A DNA stretch of 64,000 bases from contig NZ_VNJJ01000002.1 of NCBI RefSeq assembly GCF_007786475.1, forward strand, positions 372,001 through 436,000, given 5' to 3'. Positions 7,830 through 16,040 of the stretch are shown piece after piece. The translations under genes and the position numbers were made by a program. The notes under the pieces were generated by a model, which worked only from the letters and a program-made list of their open reading frames with translations, ran no database searches and was not told the DNA's origin. The stretch comes from Cohnella terricola (GTDB taxonomy: Bacteria; Bacillota; Bacilli; Paenibacillales; Paenibacillaceae). Positions within the stretch are counted from its first letter, which is position 1. Each line of letters starts with the position of its first letter.

Positions 7830-8840
7830 TCAGCACGGCAATTCAACGGTTCCGCCGTCGAGGACGCGAACTTCTTCTCCCGCCGCCTCCAACGCCCGGA
7901 ATTCGTCCATCAACTTGAGCAAAGCCTGGTCCTTCCGCTTGGCCTCGATCATGACGTCGACTGCCGGAGTCGTACTGGAAATGGACCGCAGAAAAGAGAG
8001 CAACGGTTCCATGTCGAGGTAATCGGCGTGGCCTCGCGGATCGGAAGCGTTCTTGGGACTCGAAGCGTGGATTTTCGGCGGCAAGACCTGAGAAGTCCCG
8101 GCGTGCACGACGTTCCATTGAAGCTTGTCCCACGTCGCCAGAATACGGGGCCACAAATCAATCGCTTGTTCACCCCCCGGATTCACCGCATGATGATGGA
8201 TATCGAGCACCATCGGAACGCCGACTTCCTCCGCGATCGCAAGTGTCTCGGCCGCCGTGAACGTCTTGTCGTCGTTTTCCAAAGTCAGCCGCTCAGTAAT
8301 CCTTCGTTCGATTTTGGCGAATTGATCAATGAATCTCCGTCCGGACGCCGCTTTGTCTCCATAACTCCCGCCTACATGTATGTTGTTCAGCGCTTGTCCG
8401 TCAAGCCCCATCGCTTCCAGCATCCGAACATGATAATCGAGAACGTCAACTGACTTGCGGAAAACCTCCTCGCGCGGCGTGCTCAGTACCGTAAAGTGAT
8501 CGGGATGAAAAGAAACCCGCATTCCCTGCTCGCGCACGAACGCCCCGACCTCGGCGAATGCTTGCGCCAAAGCGGGGTAAGGGTTCCAATCCTTCAGAGC
8601 ATCGTGAGTCGCTAAAGGAATGATCTTGGAAGTCATTCGGTACACATGCACGCCCAAGTATCGGTTATGCTTCAATAAACGTAGCGTGTTTTGCAGGTTT
8701 TCTTCCGCGATTCGTTCAAGACGGCGCAAACCCGCCTCGCGATCGGCCAGCTTGGAGAAGCTCGCCATCGTCATCGTTCTCGAAGGCGAGGCATTTTCCA
8801 GCTCCATGGACATGGCGACGTACCCAAACCGCACGATCAC
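7830..8840 (-). CDS. uvsE: UV damage endonuclease UvsE (UVDE family)
   Basis: 336 residues from GTG 8840. The start MIVRFGYV matches the known N-terminus of the family, so the GTG is favoured over later ATGs; a G-rich stretch lies about 10 bases upstream. Family motifs in order: RMTSKIIPLATH, VSFHPDHFTVLSTP, NIHVGGSYGDK, LENDDKTF, VLDIHHHAVNPG, HASSPKN and VMIEAKRKDQALLKL. These supply the His, Glu and Asp ligands of a TIM-barrel trinuclear metal site. The enzyme nicks DNA 5' of UV photoproducts as an alternative to nucleotide excision repair. In spore formers it adds to spore and cell UV resistance. Confidence 0.93.
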   Translation of the reverse strand: MIVRFGYVAMSMELENASPSRTMTMASFSKLADREAGLRRLERIAEENLQNTLRLLKHNRYLGVHVYRMTSKIIPLATHDALKDWNPYPALAQAFAEVGAFVREQGMRVSFHPDHFTVLSTPREEVFRKSVDVLDYHVRMLEAMGLDGQALNNIHVGGSYGDKAASGRRFIDQFAKIERRITERLTLENDDKTFTAAETLAIAEEVGVPMVLDIHHHAVNPGGEQAIDLWPRILATWDKLQWNVVHAGTSQVLPPKIHASSPKNASDPRGHADYLDMEPLLSFLRSISSTTPAVDVMIEAKRKDQALLKLMDEFRALEAAGEEVRVLDGGTVELPC

Positions 8841-8875
8841 GATCGCTTCAACCCCCCACAGCTTGCTTACGGGTT

Positions 8876-9193
8876 CTAGGATTGCTCACCAAAGAACATT
8901 TCATGTGCAAGCGCCGTCTGGATTTTCGCTTCTTCCTCGGTCAGCCTGCGCACCAATTCCATCTCGACTTGCGTCACTTCTTCGCCCTGAAAATTGATTT
9001 CGGCGATGGATGCCACGATTCGCACGATCGCTACCGCTTGATTATCCGGCGAATAGGCGATCACTTTCTGGCCAGTCGGATATACGCGGAATTGTTTTTT
9101 GACCATTTTCCCCCGGCCGTATTCCAGCAACTCGTACAGTTCCTGCTCCGATTTGAATTTACAGACGGAGTTGAATTCGGTTTGAAAACCCAT
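8876..9193 (-). CDS. Small conserved-type protein, possibly DUF2584-like
   Basis: 105 residues from ATG 9193, with GGGAGG 8 bases upstream; the longer open frame to 9370 has no ribosome site and runs into the motif-rich control region. The protein opens MGFQTEFNSVCKFK, continues with FRVYPTGQKVIAYSPDNQAVAIVRI and ends in a Glu-rich helix. The MGxxxEFN opening and the mid-protein YP turn recall DUF2584 proteins of Bacillus, but this is a recollection of pattern and not a firm assignment. No catalytic motif is visible. It follows directly after uvsE in the minus-strand direction with no obvious terminator between. Confidence 0.7.
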   Translation of the reverse strand: MGFQTEFNSVCKFKSEQELYELLEYGRGKMVKKQFRVYPTGQKVIAYSPDNQAVAIVRIVASIAEINFQGEEVTQVEMELVRRLTEEEAKIQTALAHEMFFGEQS

Positions 9194-9305
9194 GATACAT
9201 GCCTCCCACTCTTCGGTCGCCCGTATAGGCGTAGTCTTTGTGTAATTATAACCTTCTCCGACGGTGTAGGGAAAGTTCGGGGCGCGCTCCGACTTCTTCT
9301 CCACA

Positions 9306-9468
9306 TGTGGACAATTAAGTTTTATCGCAAAGTCGAAGTTGTTCCACAAAATCGGGGCGGTTTTCCCCACGTTTTGTGGTTAACTCAGGTGGTTTTGTGA
9401 ATTGTCGGGATATTCCGGCAGTTCTCCACATGTGCATAAGATGAGATTCGAAAATCGCATGTGTATAA
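9306..9468. promoter_or_regulatory. Cluster of DnaA-box-like motifs
   Basis: Against the DnaA-box consensus TTWTNCACA, two exact matches occur on the minus strand (TTATGCACA at 9431-9439, TTATACACA at 9460-9468). Four more match with one mismatch: TTGTCCACA (9306-9314, minus), TTTTCCCCA (9361-9369, plus), TTAACCACA (9375-9383, minus) and TTCTCCACA (9422-9430, plus). A perfect 12-bp palindrome TCCACATGTGGA (9300-9311) overlaps the first. No dnaA or dnaN lies nearby, so this is not the expected chromosomal origin layout. Confidence 0.5.
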
Positions 9469-9471
9469 CCG

Positions 9472-9500
9472 CTGACAGCTCGGCATTCGTGGATTATAAT
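9472..9500 (+). promoter_or_regulatory. Sigma-A promoter ahead of the nuclease-like gene
   Basis: CTGACA (9472-9477), a 17-bp spacer and a perfect TATAAT (9495-9500). Predicted transcription starts near 9507, only about 16 bases before the leader hairpin. Confidence 0.8.
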
Positions 9501-9522
9501 CGTTATATCGCGTGTGAAGCAC

Positions 9523-9567
9523 ACCGCCTCTGATCCCTTTTCGGGAACCGGGGCGGTTATTTTTTTA
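9523..9567 (+). terminator. Leader terminator (possible attenuator) before the nuclease-like gene
   Basis: ACCGCC pairs with GGCGGT around an inner GATCCC/GGGAAC stem, followed by TTATTTTTTT. It lies between the promoter at 9472-9500 and the start codon at 9587, so a transcript from that promoter would end as a leader of about 60 nt unless it reads through. Confidence 0.75.
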
Positions 9568-9586
9568 TCGGGAGTGATCGTCGGCA

Positions 9587-10249
9587 ATGAACAAATTTGA
9601 ATCGGAGTATCGCGATTGGCTGAACCAACATATAGCCCACAGTACAGGAGAACGATTGCGCAGGTTAAAACACCGTCACGGCTTCGGGGAAAAATGTTTG
9701 TTGGAGCACGCTTGGTGGCCTGTCGTCGGCAATCTGGACGATTTGCACCCGGAATACGAGATCATCGACGCTAACGGCAACCATTACTTCCTTGATTTCG
9801 GTTATCTCCGTCTTCCCCGTCCAACGTGCCTGGAATCCGATGATTTCGGTTCGCACGCCCGCGATGCCGACAGGTATAACTTCTCGCGCGGGCTGGATCG
9901 CCAGAACGAAATCGGGTTGGCCGGGTGGAATATTCTACGCTTTTCCATCGACAAACTCAAAGAAAATCCTCTCGGCTGCCAGCAACATGTCCGTAGAATG
10001 TTGGAATCATGGTATGGAGAAGAAAGTTCCTTGATGCAAGGACTATCGATTTACCAACGGGAAATCGTCCGCTTGGCCGCTCGCTCCACCGTCCCGTTCA
10101 CGGTTGCGATGGCTTGCGATTGTTTGGGGAAAAACGCAAAATTCGCCAGAAAACAGTTGCACTCGCTAGTTGAAAAAGGAATTCTAGAAGCCTTATCAGG
10201 GGAACAACGGATTACTCGTTATGCCCTGACTAAACGGGGCTTGAAATAG
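9587..10249 (+). CDS. Nuclease-like (PD-(D/E)XK, DUF559/Vsr-type) protein with C-terminal winged helix
   Basis: 220 residues. The middle carries a pattern seen in DUF559/very-short-patch-repair endonucleases: HYFLDFGYLRLPRP (Asp at the end of a beta strand), LESDDFGSHARDADR (acidic turn then H-x-R-D), RQNEIGLAGWNILRFSIDKL (the family GW-ILRF strand) and CQQHVRRML. About residues 150-220 look like a winged-helix domain (AMACDCLGKNAKFARKQLHSLVEKGILEAL). The canonical catalytic Lys is not obvious, so activity is uncertain. GGGAGTGATC lies upstream of ATG 9587. A DNA-binding, possibly DNA-cutting, protein is the inference; the target is unknown. Its promoter region carries DnaA-like sites and an attenuator-like hairpin. 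Confidence 0.7.
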   Translation: MNKFESEYRDWLNQHIAHSTGERLRRLKHRHGFGEKCLLEHAWWPVVGNLDDLHPEYEIIDANGNHYFLDFGYLRLPRPTCLESDDFGSHARDADRYNFSRGLDRQNEIGLAGWNILRFSIDKLKENPLGCQQHVRRMLESWYGEESSLMQGLSIYQREIVRLAARSTVPFTVAMACDCLGKNAKFARKQLHSLVEKGILEALSGEQRITRYALTKRGLK

Positions 10250-10255
10250 CAAGTT

Positions 10256-10437
10256 TAGCGGTCTCCCGGACCGTTATTTCGGCGCGCTGACCCTCTGTGT
10301 GCGATTTAGCGGTCTCCCGGACCGTTATTTCGACGCACTGACCATCTGCGTGCGATTTAGCGGTCTCCCGGACCGTTATTTCGACGCGCTGGCCATCTGC
10401 GTGCGAATTAGCGGTCTCCCGGACCGTTATTTCGGCC
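10256..10437. repeat. 51-bp tandem array C (three units plus a partial)
   Basis: Units start at 10256, 10307, 10358 and 10409, exactly 51 bp apart, each beginning TAGCGGTCTCCCGGACCGTT. This opening is itself an imperfect dyad (CGGTC - 5 nt - GACCG). The array starts 7 bases after the stop of the nuclease-like gene and runs up to the ddl terminator, between convergent genes. The dyad resembles that of array E at 35252. Confidence 0.9.
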
Positions 10438-10457
10438 TGAGCCCTAAAACACCATAG

Positions 10458-10487
10458 AAAAAGCCGAACCCGGATGCCCGGGCCGGC
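10458..10487 (-). terminator. Terminator of ddl
   Basis: GCCG-aa-CCCGG / CCGGG-c-CGGC stem at 10463-10487, followed by TTTTT on the minus strand. Confidence 0.8.
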
Positions 10488-10494
10488 CGCTTGC

Positions 10495-11646
10495 TTACTC
10501 CCCGCCGCCGTAGTCGATCGACTGGCGTTCCTCGTGACGCTCGAGAGCGAGCTGGATCAACGTATCCAGCAACTCGCGGTACGAAACGCCCGTCTCTTTC
10601 CACATGAGCGGGTACATGCTGTATGGGGTAAAGCCTGGCATCGTGTTCACCTCGTTGATGAACAGAGCCCCGTCGCTCCGGCGCAGGAAGAAGTCCGCGC
10701 GGCATAGGCCGGAACCGTCGATCGAGCGGAACGCGCGGATCGCCATCTCGCGCACTGCGTCGGCGACTTCTTGCGGAATTTCGGCCGGGATGACCATGAC
10801 CGATTTGCCGTCGATATATTTCGCTTTATAATCGTAGAATTCATTCGAGCTGCAAATTTCCCCCGGCACCGAAGCGCGAGGATCGTCGTTCCCGAGCACG
10901 GCGACCTCGATCTCGCGCGCATCGACGAACTCTTCGACGACGACCTTGCGGTCGTACCGCAACGCTTCTTCGATCGCCGCTACCAGCTCTTCGCGATTCC
11001 GCGCCTTGGATACGCCTACGCTAGAACCGAGATTAGCCGGCTTTACGAAGCAGGGATAACCAAGCTCTTCTATGTTAGCGAGTACCGATTCCCGCTCCTT
11101 CTTCCACTGGAACCGGATAAAATGACGGTAACCGACTTGAGGCAATCCGGCATGCGCGAACATCGTTTTCATCGCGACCTTGTCCATTCCGACGGAGGAA
11201 GCCAACACTCCCGCCCCCGCGTACGGCATGTTCGCCATCTCGAACAGCCCTTGAATGGTGCCGTCTTCGCCGAATGTTCCATGAAGCAGCGGCAGCATGA
11301 CGTCTACGGCTTTTCCATCACCCGCAGCCTCGCCTTCCGACAGCATTTTCTCCGACATCCCCTGCAGAACAGGGAATAGCGCATTGCCGCCCCTAACTGC
11401 AACCGAAGTCTCGGCCGCCCCCGCTTCAGCCCCCGAAGGAGCGAACTGCAATTCCGCAACCGCGGATGGCGGAGCGCTCAACAGCGGGCCGGATCTCCAT
11501 TGCCCTTCGGGCGTAATATAAAAAGGAACGAGTTCATATTTGTCATAGTCAAACGCCTTCAGCACGGCCAGCGCCGTCTGAAGCGACACTTGATGTTCGC
11601 CGGATCGTCCGCCATAGACGAGACCGACGCGTATTTTATTCCCCAT
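10495..11646 (-). CDS. ddl: D-alanine--D-alanine ligase
   Basis: 383 residues from ATG 11646 (MGNKIRVGLVYGG), with GGAGG 11 bases upstream. ATP-grasp ligase: the N-terminal GLVYGGRSGEHQVSL, LLHGTFGEDGTIQGL, the central FVKPANLGSSVGVSKA, the omega-loop SSNEFYDYKAKY and the C-terminal FINEVNTMPGFTPYSMYP. The Tyr in FYDYKAKY marks the D-Ala-D-Ala form rather than the D-Ala-D-Lac (VanA-like) form. It joins two D-alanines for the peptidoglycan stem peptide in the cytosol. The protein is a little longer than usual owing to an Ala/Gly/Glu-rich insertion at about 75-115, between the first beta strands. Confidence 0.95.
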   Translation of the reverse strand: MGNKIRVGLVYGGRSGEHQVSLQTALAVLKAFDYDKYELVPFYITPEGQWRSGPLLSAPPSAVAELQFAPSGAEAGAAETSVAVRGGNALFPVLQGMSEKMLSEGEAAGDGKAVDVMLPLLHGTFGEDGTIQGLFEMANMPYAGAGVLASSVGMDKVAMKTMFAHAGLPQVGYRHFIRFQWKKERESVLANIEELGYPCFVKPANLGSSVGVSKARNREELVAAIEEALRYDRKVVVEEFVDAREIEVAVLGNDDPRASVPGEICSSNEFYDYKAKYIDGKSVMVIPAEIPQEVADAVREMAIRAFRSIDGSGLCRADFFLRRSDGALFINEVNTMPGFTPYSMYPLMWKETGVSYRELLDTLIQLALERHEERQSIDYGGGE

Positions 11647-11704
11647 AACTATGCTTACCTCCGACCAAGTCGACATTTACGCTCGCAATTCCGCGCAAGC
11701 GCAT

Positions 11705-12787
11705 TTAAAATTCGTCAGCGATGCGATAAAAATGATACCGTGTTTTGTCCGTCCAGGCGTACGAATCTTTGTAATCCCAGTACCGATGCCTGCTGCTTAC
11801 CGTATTTGCGTTCACCAACGGCATGCCTTCCGGCGTAAACGCGGTGACGACGGTACTGTGGCCGACGCGGCCGTTGCCCTCCCAGTCATAGCAGATGACG
11901 TCTCCAAGCCGGAGCGCTTCCGGTGCGGACGCCGTCTCGGCGCTTAGACCGTAAGCTCGGGGGTTCGCCAAGTACTGCGAAAGGCTGCCCGCGACCGCCC
12001 AACTGAAGCTCCACATTTCCTGATTGTTCGAATAGCCCTTGTACCACCAGCCCGAAGGCCTTCTCCCAGTATAATTCATCGGTGCTTCGCCTGCAAAGAG
12101 ACACTGGGACACGTAATTCGTACAGTTGACTTCGAAATTCTCGTATGCGGGGTTCGGTTCATTCCACCATCTTTCCGCATACGCGACCACAGCTTCGCGT
12201 CTATACGGCAAGCCTCGGCGGCCGAAACCGCCGCTCCAACCAGTGTCTCCGTTCGGAAACGATCCGGCCAGCACTTTCGATTTGAAGCCGTACAACGCCT
12301 GCGGATTCATGTACGGCGCCGCTGGAGAAAAAGCTTTCCGCTCCCCATCCCATGGATCGTGCAAGTCGTCTTCCGCGGGAACGAAATCTTCCGCGGGTCT
12401 CTCTCCGAGGAGCGGCTTGACCGCGATCAGTCTCCACGTTTTATTCGCCCGTACGAAGCGGACTCTTTCCTTCTCCACCCTTTCCTCCGACCAAGGCTGA
12501 CCGCGTTGTTCCATGGCGCGCACGAGATGGATGGACAGATCCGCGATCGCCTCGTCTTTTCGCGTCTGATACTTTTCGATCCGAACGCGCATCTCGCTTC
12601 TTGCCGTCTTGATTCCCCATTGCTTATCTCTGCGCGCTGCCAGAAGAAGCCGTTCGTTCAAACGCTCGCGATGCTCCTTGTCGTGAATATCCCGAAGGCT
12701 GCGCGAATTCATATTCAGTCCTGCTTCGTTCACCGCGTTCACGTAATCGAACAACGCTTGTTTCCATTCCATATCTTCGCCTGCCAT
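11705..12787 (-). CDS. Amidase_6-domain protein (putative cysteine amidase)
   Basis: 360 residues from ATG 12787, with GGAGGTGATC 7 bases before it. The N-terminal half (about 1-190) is charged and probably helical. The C-terminal ~160 residues match the putative amidase domain: REAVVAYAERWW, ENFEVNCTNYVSQCLFAGEAPM with the expected catalytic Cys, DVICYDWEGNGRVGHSTVVTA with the His, and the final aromatic YWDYKDSYAWTDKTRYHFYRI. No signal peptide or membrane segment is seen, so a cytosolic, forespore or mother-cell site is more likely than secretion. The substrate is unknown; the fold is NlpC/P60-like. Confidence 0.85.
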   Translation of the reverse strand: MAGEDMEWKQALFDYVNAVNEAGLNMNSRSLRDIHDKEHRERLNERLLLAARRDKQWGIKTARSEMRVRIEKYQTRKDEAIADLSIHLVRAMEQRGQPWSEERVEKERVRFVRANKTWRLIAVKPLLGERPAEDFVPAEDDLHDPWDGERKAFSPAAPYMNPQALYGFKSKVLAGSFPNGDTGWSGGFGRRGLPYRREAVVAYAERWWNEPNPAYENFEVNCTNYVSQCLFAGEAPMNYTGRRPSGWWYKGYSNNQEMWSFSWAVAGSLSQYLANPRAYGLSAETASAPEALRLGDVICYDWEGNGRVGHSTVVTAFTPEGMPLVNANTVSSRHRYWDYKDSYAWTDKTRYHFYRIADEF

Positions 12788-13039
12788 AGAGATCACCTCC
12801 AAACGGCTTCTCGACATCGCGACGCCGGAATTTGCCATTACATTTTATGAGGCGATCTCCCGTCCCATTCCCTTGCGCAAGGAATAACCCTCTCTCTATG
12901 TGCTGGAAAAGAACCCGCCCTCCCTTTCTTAAACGACGGTGGATGAAAACGTCAGGGTATGCGGCATTCTAATGAAATGACTTTGCGAAAATCGACTTGA
13001 ATTAGGCTCCTGATCGGCTAAAACTCGGCCAAAACGTCT

Positions 13040-13068
13040 TTACGGAGCGGCGACGACAGGGTATACTT
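13040..13068 (+). promoter_or_regulatory. Probable acnA promoter
   Basis: TTTACG (13040-13045), a 17-bp spacer and TATACT (13063-13068). The 398-base gap before acnA otherwise holds only the operator-like sites at 13107-13141 and no gene. Confidence 0.6.
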
Positions 13069-13106
13069 ATTCCATAGAGTATTTTTTGAAATCGCGTTTC
13101 ACGGAA

Positions 13107-13141
13107 TGAAACTCATTCTCAATTGAAATGATCGCTTTCAA
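13107..13141. promoter_or_regulatory. Operator-like sites in the acnA leader (Fur-like and cre-like)
   Basis: TGAAACTCATTCTCA (13107-13121) matches 12 of 15 positions of the Bacillus Fur 7-1-7 dyad. On the minus strand at about 13124-13141, TTGAAAGCGATCATTT matches the CcpA cre consensus with one mismatch. Iron and carbon control of aconitase are established in Bacillus, but these two sites are only sequence matches. Confidence 0.35.
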
Positions 13142-13185
13142 GGAAATACGGCTGCAACACGATTACAATCGAGGAGGTTATACAC

Positions 13186-15891
13186 TTGTCTAAACTACCT
13201 TATCAAGTGCAGGCGCAACTGCAGTCATCCGGTACATCTTACCGTTACTTCAGTCTGCAAGCGTTGGAAGAGCAAGGCGCAGGCCCTGTCTCCAAGCTTC
13301 CGTTCTCCATCAAAGTGCTGCTCGAGGCGGCGATTCGCCAATTCGACGGACGCGGAATCACAGAAGAGCATGTTAAACAGTTGGCCAATTGGACTAATGG
13401 CCGCGAAGACAAAGAAATCCCGTTCATCCCTGCCCGTATCGTTCTGCAGGACTTCACCGGCGTTCCCGTAGTCGTCGACTTGGCGGCTATGCGCGAGACG
13501 GTTAAAAAAGCCGGCGGCGATCCGAAACAAATCAACCCGCTCGTTCCCGTCGATCTGGTCATCGACCACTCCGTTATGGTCGACGCTTTCGGCAGCCCCG
13601 ACGCCCTGCAATACAACATGGACGTCGAGTTCGAACGGAACGAAGAACGTTACCGTTTCCTTCGCTGGGCACAAACGGCGTTCGATAACTTCCGCGCCGT
13701 TCCTCCGGCTACGGGTATCGTTCACCAAGTCAACTTGGAATACCTGGCATCCGTTGCCGCAACGAAAACGAAAGACGGCGTAACCGACGTATATCCGGAT
13801 TCTCTCGTCGGCACCGACTCCCACACCACGATGATCAACGGTCTTGGCGTCGTCGGCTGGGGCGTAGGTGGCATCGAAGCGGAAGCCGGTATGCTCGGCC
13901 AACCGCTCTACTTCGTAATGCCTGAAGTCGTTGGCTTCAAGCTGAACGGCAAACTGGCCGAAGGCGCTACGGCAACCGACCTTGCGCTGACAGTTACCCA
14001 AATTCTGCGTAAAAAAGGCGTCGTCGGCAAATTCGTCGAGTTCTTCGGCCCTGGACTGTCCAACATCAGCCTGGCCGACCGTGCGACCGTTGCCAACATG
14101 GCACCGGAATACGGCGCTACGATCGGTTTCTTCCCTGTAGACAGCGAAACGTTGAACTACATGAGACTGACAGGCCGCGAAGAAAGCCAAATCGAGCTGG
14201 TAGAAAGCTACTACAAAGCTCAAGGCATGTTCCGTACCGATGCGACAGTTGATCCGGTCTTCACCGAAGTCCTCGAGCTCGACTTGTCCACGATCGTTCC
14301 AAGCTTGGCAGGTCCTAAGCGTCCTCAAGACCGCGTAGAGCTGACGGCGATGGCACAATCGTTTAACGAAAGCATCCGCACGCCGATCGAGAAAGGCGGC
14401 TTCGGCTTAACCGACGCCCAAATCGATCAATCCGCGGACGTGAAGCACCCGAACGGCAAAACGAGCAAGCTCAGCACCGGCGCGGTCGTGATCGCAGCGA
14501 TTACGAGCTGTACGAACACGTCGAACCCGAGCGTTATGATCGGTGCGGGCCTTGTCGCTAAGAAAGCGGTAGAGCGCGGCCTAACGAAACCGGAATACGT
14601 CAAGAGCTCTCTGACTCCGGGTTCCCTCGTCGTTACCGACTACCTGAAGAACGCTGGTCTGCTGCCATACCTCGAAAAACTGGGCTTCTACGTCGCCGGT
14701 TACGGCTGCGCGACTTGTATCGGTAACTCCGGTCCGCTGCCGGATGAAGTCAGCGCGGCTATCGCCGACAACGACCTGACCGTCGCCGCTGTCCTCTCCG
14801 GTAACCGGAACTTCGAAGGCCGCGTACACGCGCAAGTTAAAGCGAACTACCTGGCTTCTCCTCCGCTTGTCGTCGCTTACGCGCTGGCCGGCAACGTCAA
14901 CATCGACTTGACGAAAGAGCCGATCGGACACGACGCCGACAACAAGCCGGTTTATCTGAAAGACATCTGGCCGACGAACGAGGAAATCCAGCAAGCGGTT
15001 GCCGCTTCGCTTACTCCGGACATGTTCCGCGCCAAATACGCGAACGTGTTCACGCAGAACGAACAATGGAACAAGATCCCTGTTCCGCAAGGCGAGCTTT
15101 ACGAGTGGGACGACAAGTCCACTTATATCGCGAACCCGCCGTTCTTCAAGGATCTTGCGCCGCAAGCAGGCGACATCCACGATATCAAGAGCGCGCGTGT
15201 GCTTGCCCTGATGGGAGACTCCGTCACGACGGACCACATCTCCCCGGCCGGCAACATCAAAGCGGACAGCCCTGCGGGCAAATACTTGCTCGAGCATGGC
15301 GTGGATCGCAAAGACTTCAACTCTTACGGTTCCCGTCGCGGCCATCACGAGGTCATGATGAGAGGTACGTTCGCTAACATCCGGATTCGCAACCAAGTGG
15401 CACCGGGCACTGAAGGCGGCGTAACGACTTATCTGCCTACCGATGAAGTGATGTCCATCTACGACGCATCGATGAAATATCAAGATGGCGGCACGAACCT
15501 CGTCGTCATCGCCGGCAAAGAATACGGCACCGGCAGCTCCCGTGACTGGGCGGCTAAAGGTACGTTCCTGCTCGGCGTCAAAGCCGTCATCGCCGAAAGC
15601 TTCGAACGGATTCACCGTTCCAACCTCGTAGGCATGGGCGTGCTTCCGCTTCAGTTCGCTAACGGACAAAGCTGGAAAACGCTCGGCATCACCGGACGCG
15701 AGACGTTCGAAATTACCGGCTTGTCCAACGACGTAACGCCGGGTCAGACGGTTACCGTCAGCGCGAAACGCGAAGACGGCAGCTCGTTCGATTTCCAAGC
15801 GATCGTTCGCCTGGATTCGATGGTCGACGTCGACTACTACCGTAACAGCGGTATTCTGCAGACGGTATTGCGCCAAATGATGGCACAGTAA
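13186..15891 (+). CDS. acnA: Aconitate hydratase
   Basis: 901 residues from a TTG start at 13186, with GAGGAGG (13171-13177) 8 bases upstream. This length and order are those of AcnA/IRP-type aconitases, which in Bacillus also bind RNA. The [4Fe-4S] ligands are Cys442 (SCTNTSNP), Cys508 and Cys511 (CATCIGNSG). Substrate-binding segments include [21 protein letters not shown] and [13 protein letters not shown]. The enzyme interconverts citrate and isocitrate in the TCA cycle. It is monocistronic: it has its own promoter region and a strong terminator. Codon use is highly biased, which produces long meaningless frames on the other strand. Confidence 0.97.
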   Translation: MSKLPYQVQAQLQSSGTSYRYFSLQALEEQGAGPVSKLPFSIKVLLEAAIRQFDGRGITEEHVKQLANWTNGREDKEIPFIPARIVLQDFTGVPVVVDLAAMRETVKKAGGDPKQINPLVPVDLVIDHSVMVDAFGSPDALQYNMDVEFERNEERYRFLRWAQTAFDNFRAVPPATGIVHQVNLEYLASVAATKTKDGVTDVYPDSLVGTDSHTTMINGLGVVGWGVGGIEAEAGMLGQPLYFVMPEVVGFKLNGKLAEGATATDLALTVTQILRKKGVVGKFVEFFGPGLSNISLADRATVANMAPEYGATIGFFPVDSETLNYMRLTGREESQIELVESYYKAQGMFRTDATVDPVFTEVLELDLSTIVPSLAGPKRPQDRVELTAMAQSFNESIRTPIEKGGFGLTDAQIDQSADVKHPNGKTSKLSTGAVVIAAITSCTNTSNPSVMIGAGLVAKKAVERGLTKPEYVKSSLTPGSLVVTDYLKNAGLLPYLEKLGFYVAGYGCATCIGNSGPLPDEVSAAIADNDLTVAAVLSGNRNFEGRVHAQVKANYLASPPLVVAYALAGNVNIDLTKEPIGHDADNKPVYLKDIWPTNEEIQQAVAASLTPDMFRAKYANVFTQNEQWNKIPVPQGELYEWDDKSTYIANPPFFKDLAPQAGDIHDIKSARVLALMGDSVTTDHISPAGNIKADSPAGKYLLEHGVDRKDFNSYGSRRGHHEVMMRGTFANIRIRNQVAPGTEGGVTTYLPTDEVMSIYDASMKYQDGGTNLVVIAGKEYGTGSSRDWAAKGTFLLGVKAVIAESFERIHRSNLVGMGVLPLQFANGQSWKTLGITGRETFEITGLSNDVTPGQTVTVSAKREDGSSFDFQAIVRLDSMVDVDYYRNSGILQTVLRQMMAQ

Positions 15892-15905
15892 TCGGTCACG
15901 CCCCG

Positions 15906-15938
15906 AACCCCCTTTGTCCTCGGATGAAGGGGGTTTTT
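15906..15938 (+). terminator. Terminator of acnA
   Basis: ACCCCCTT and AAGGGGGT form a strong stem followed by TTTTT, 15 bases after the stop. Confidence 0.9.
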
Positions 15939-16040
15939 GCACGCCGCGTCATTTTAACGGCTTTGTTTCCGGGACTCTTCATACGTTATAATAGTTCTAC
16001 AACCCCATGCGAATAACGCAGAATTGGAGGAAACAACCGG

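Noticed and set aside
9300-9470. Chromosomal replication origin
   Set aside because: DnaA-like boxes are clustered, but there is no dnaA, dnaN, rpmH or AT-rich unwinding element arrangement; reported only as a motif cluster.
10495-11646. VanA-type D-Ala-D-Lac ligase (vancomycin resistance)
   Set aside because: The omega loop has the Tyr (FYDYKAKY) of D-Ala-D-Ala ligases, and no vanH or vanX is nearby.
14581-15942. 453-codon frame on the strand opposite acnA (and a 377-codon one at 13225-14358)
   Set aside because: Both are shadows of the strongly biased acnA codon use; no ribosome sites or recognisable domains.
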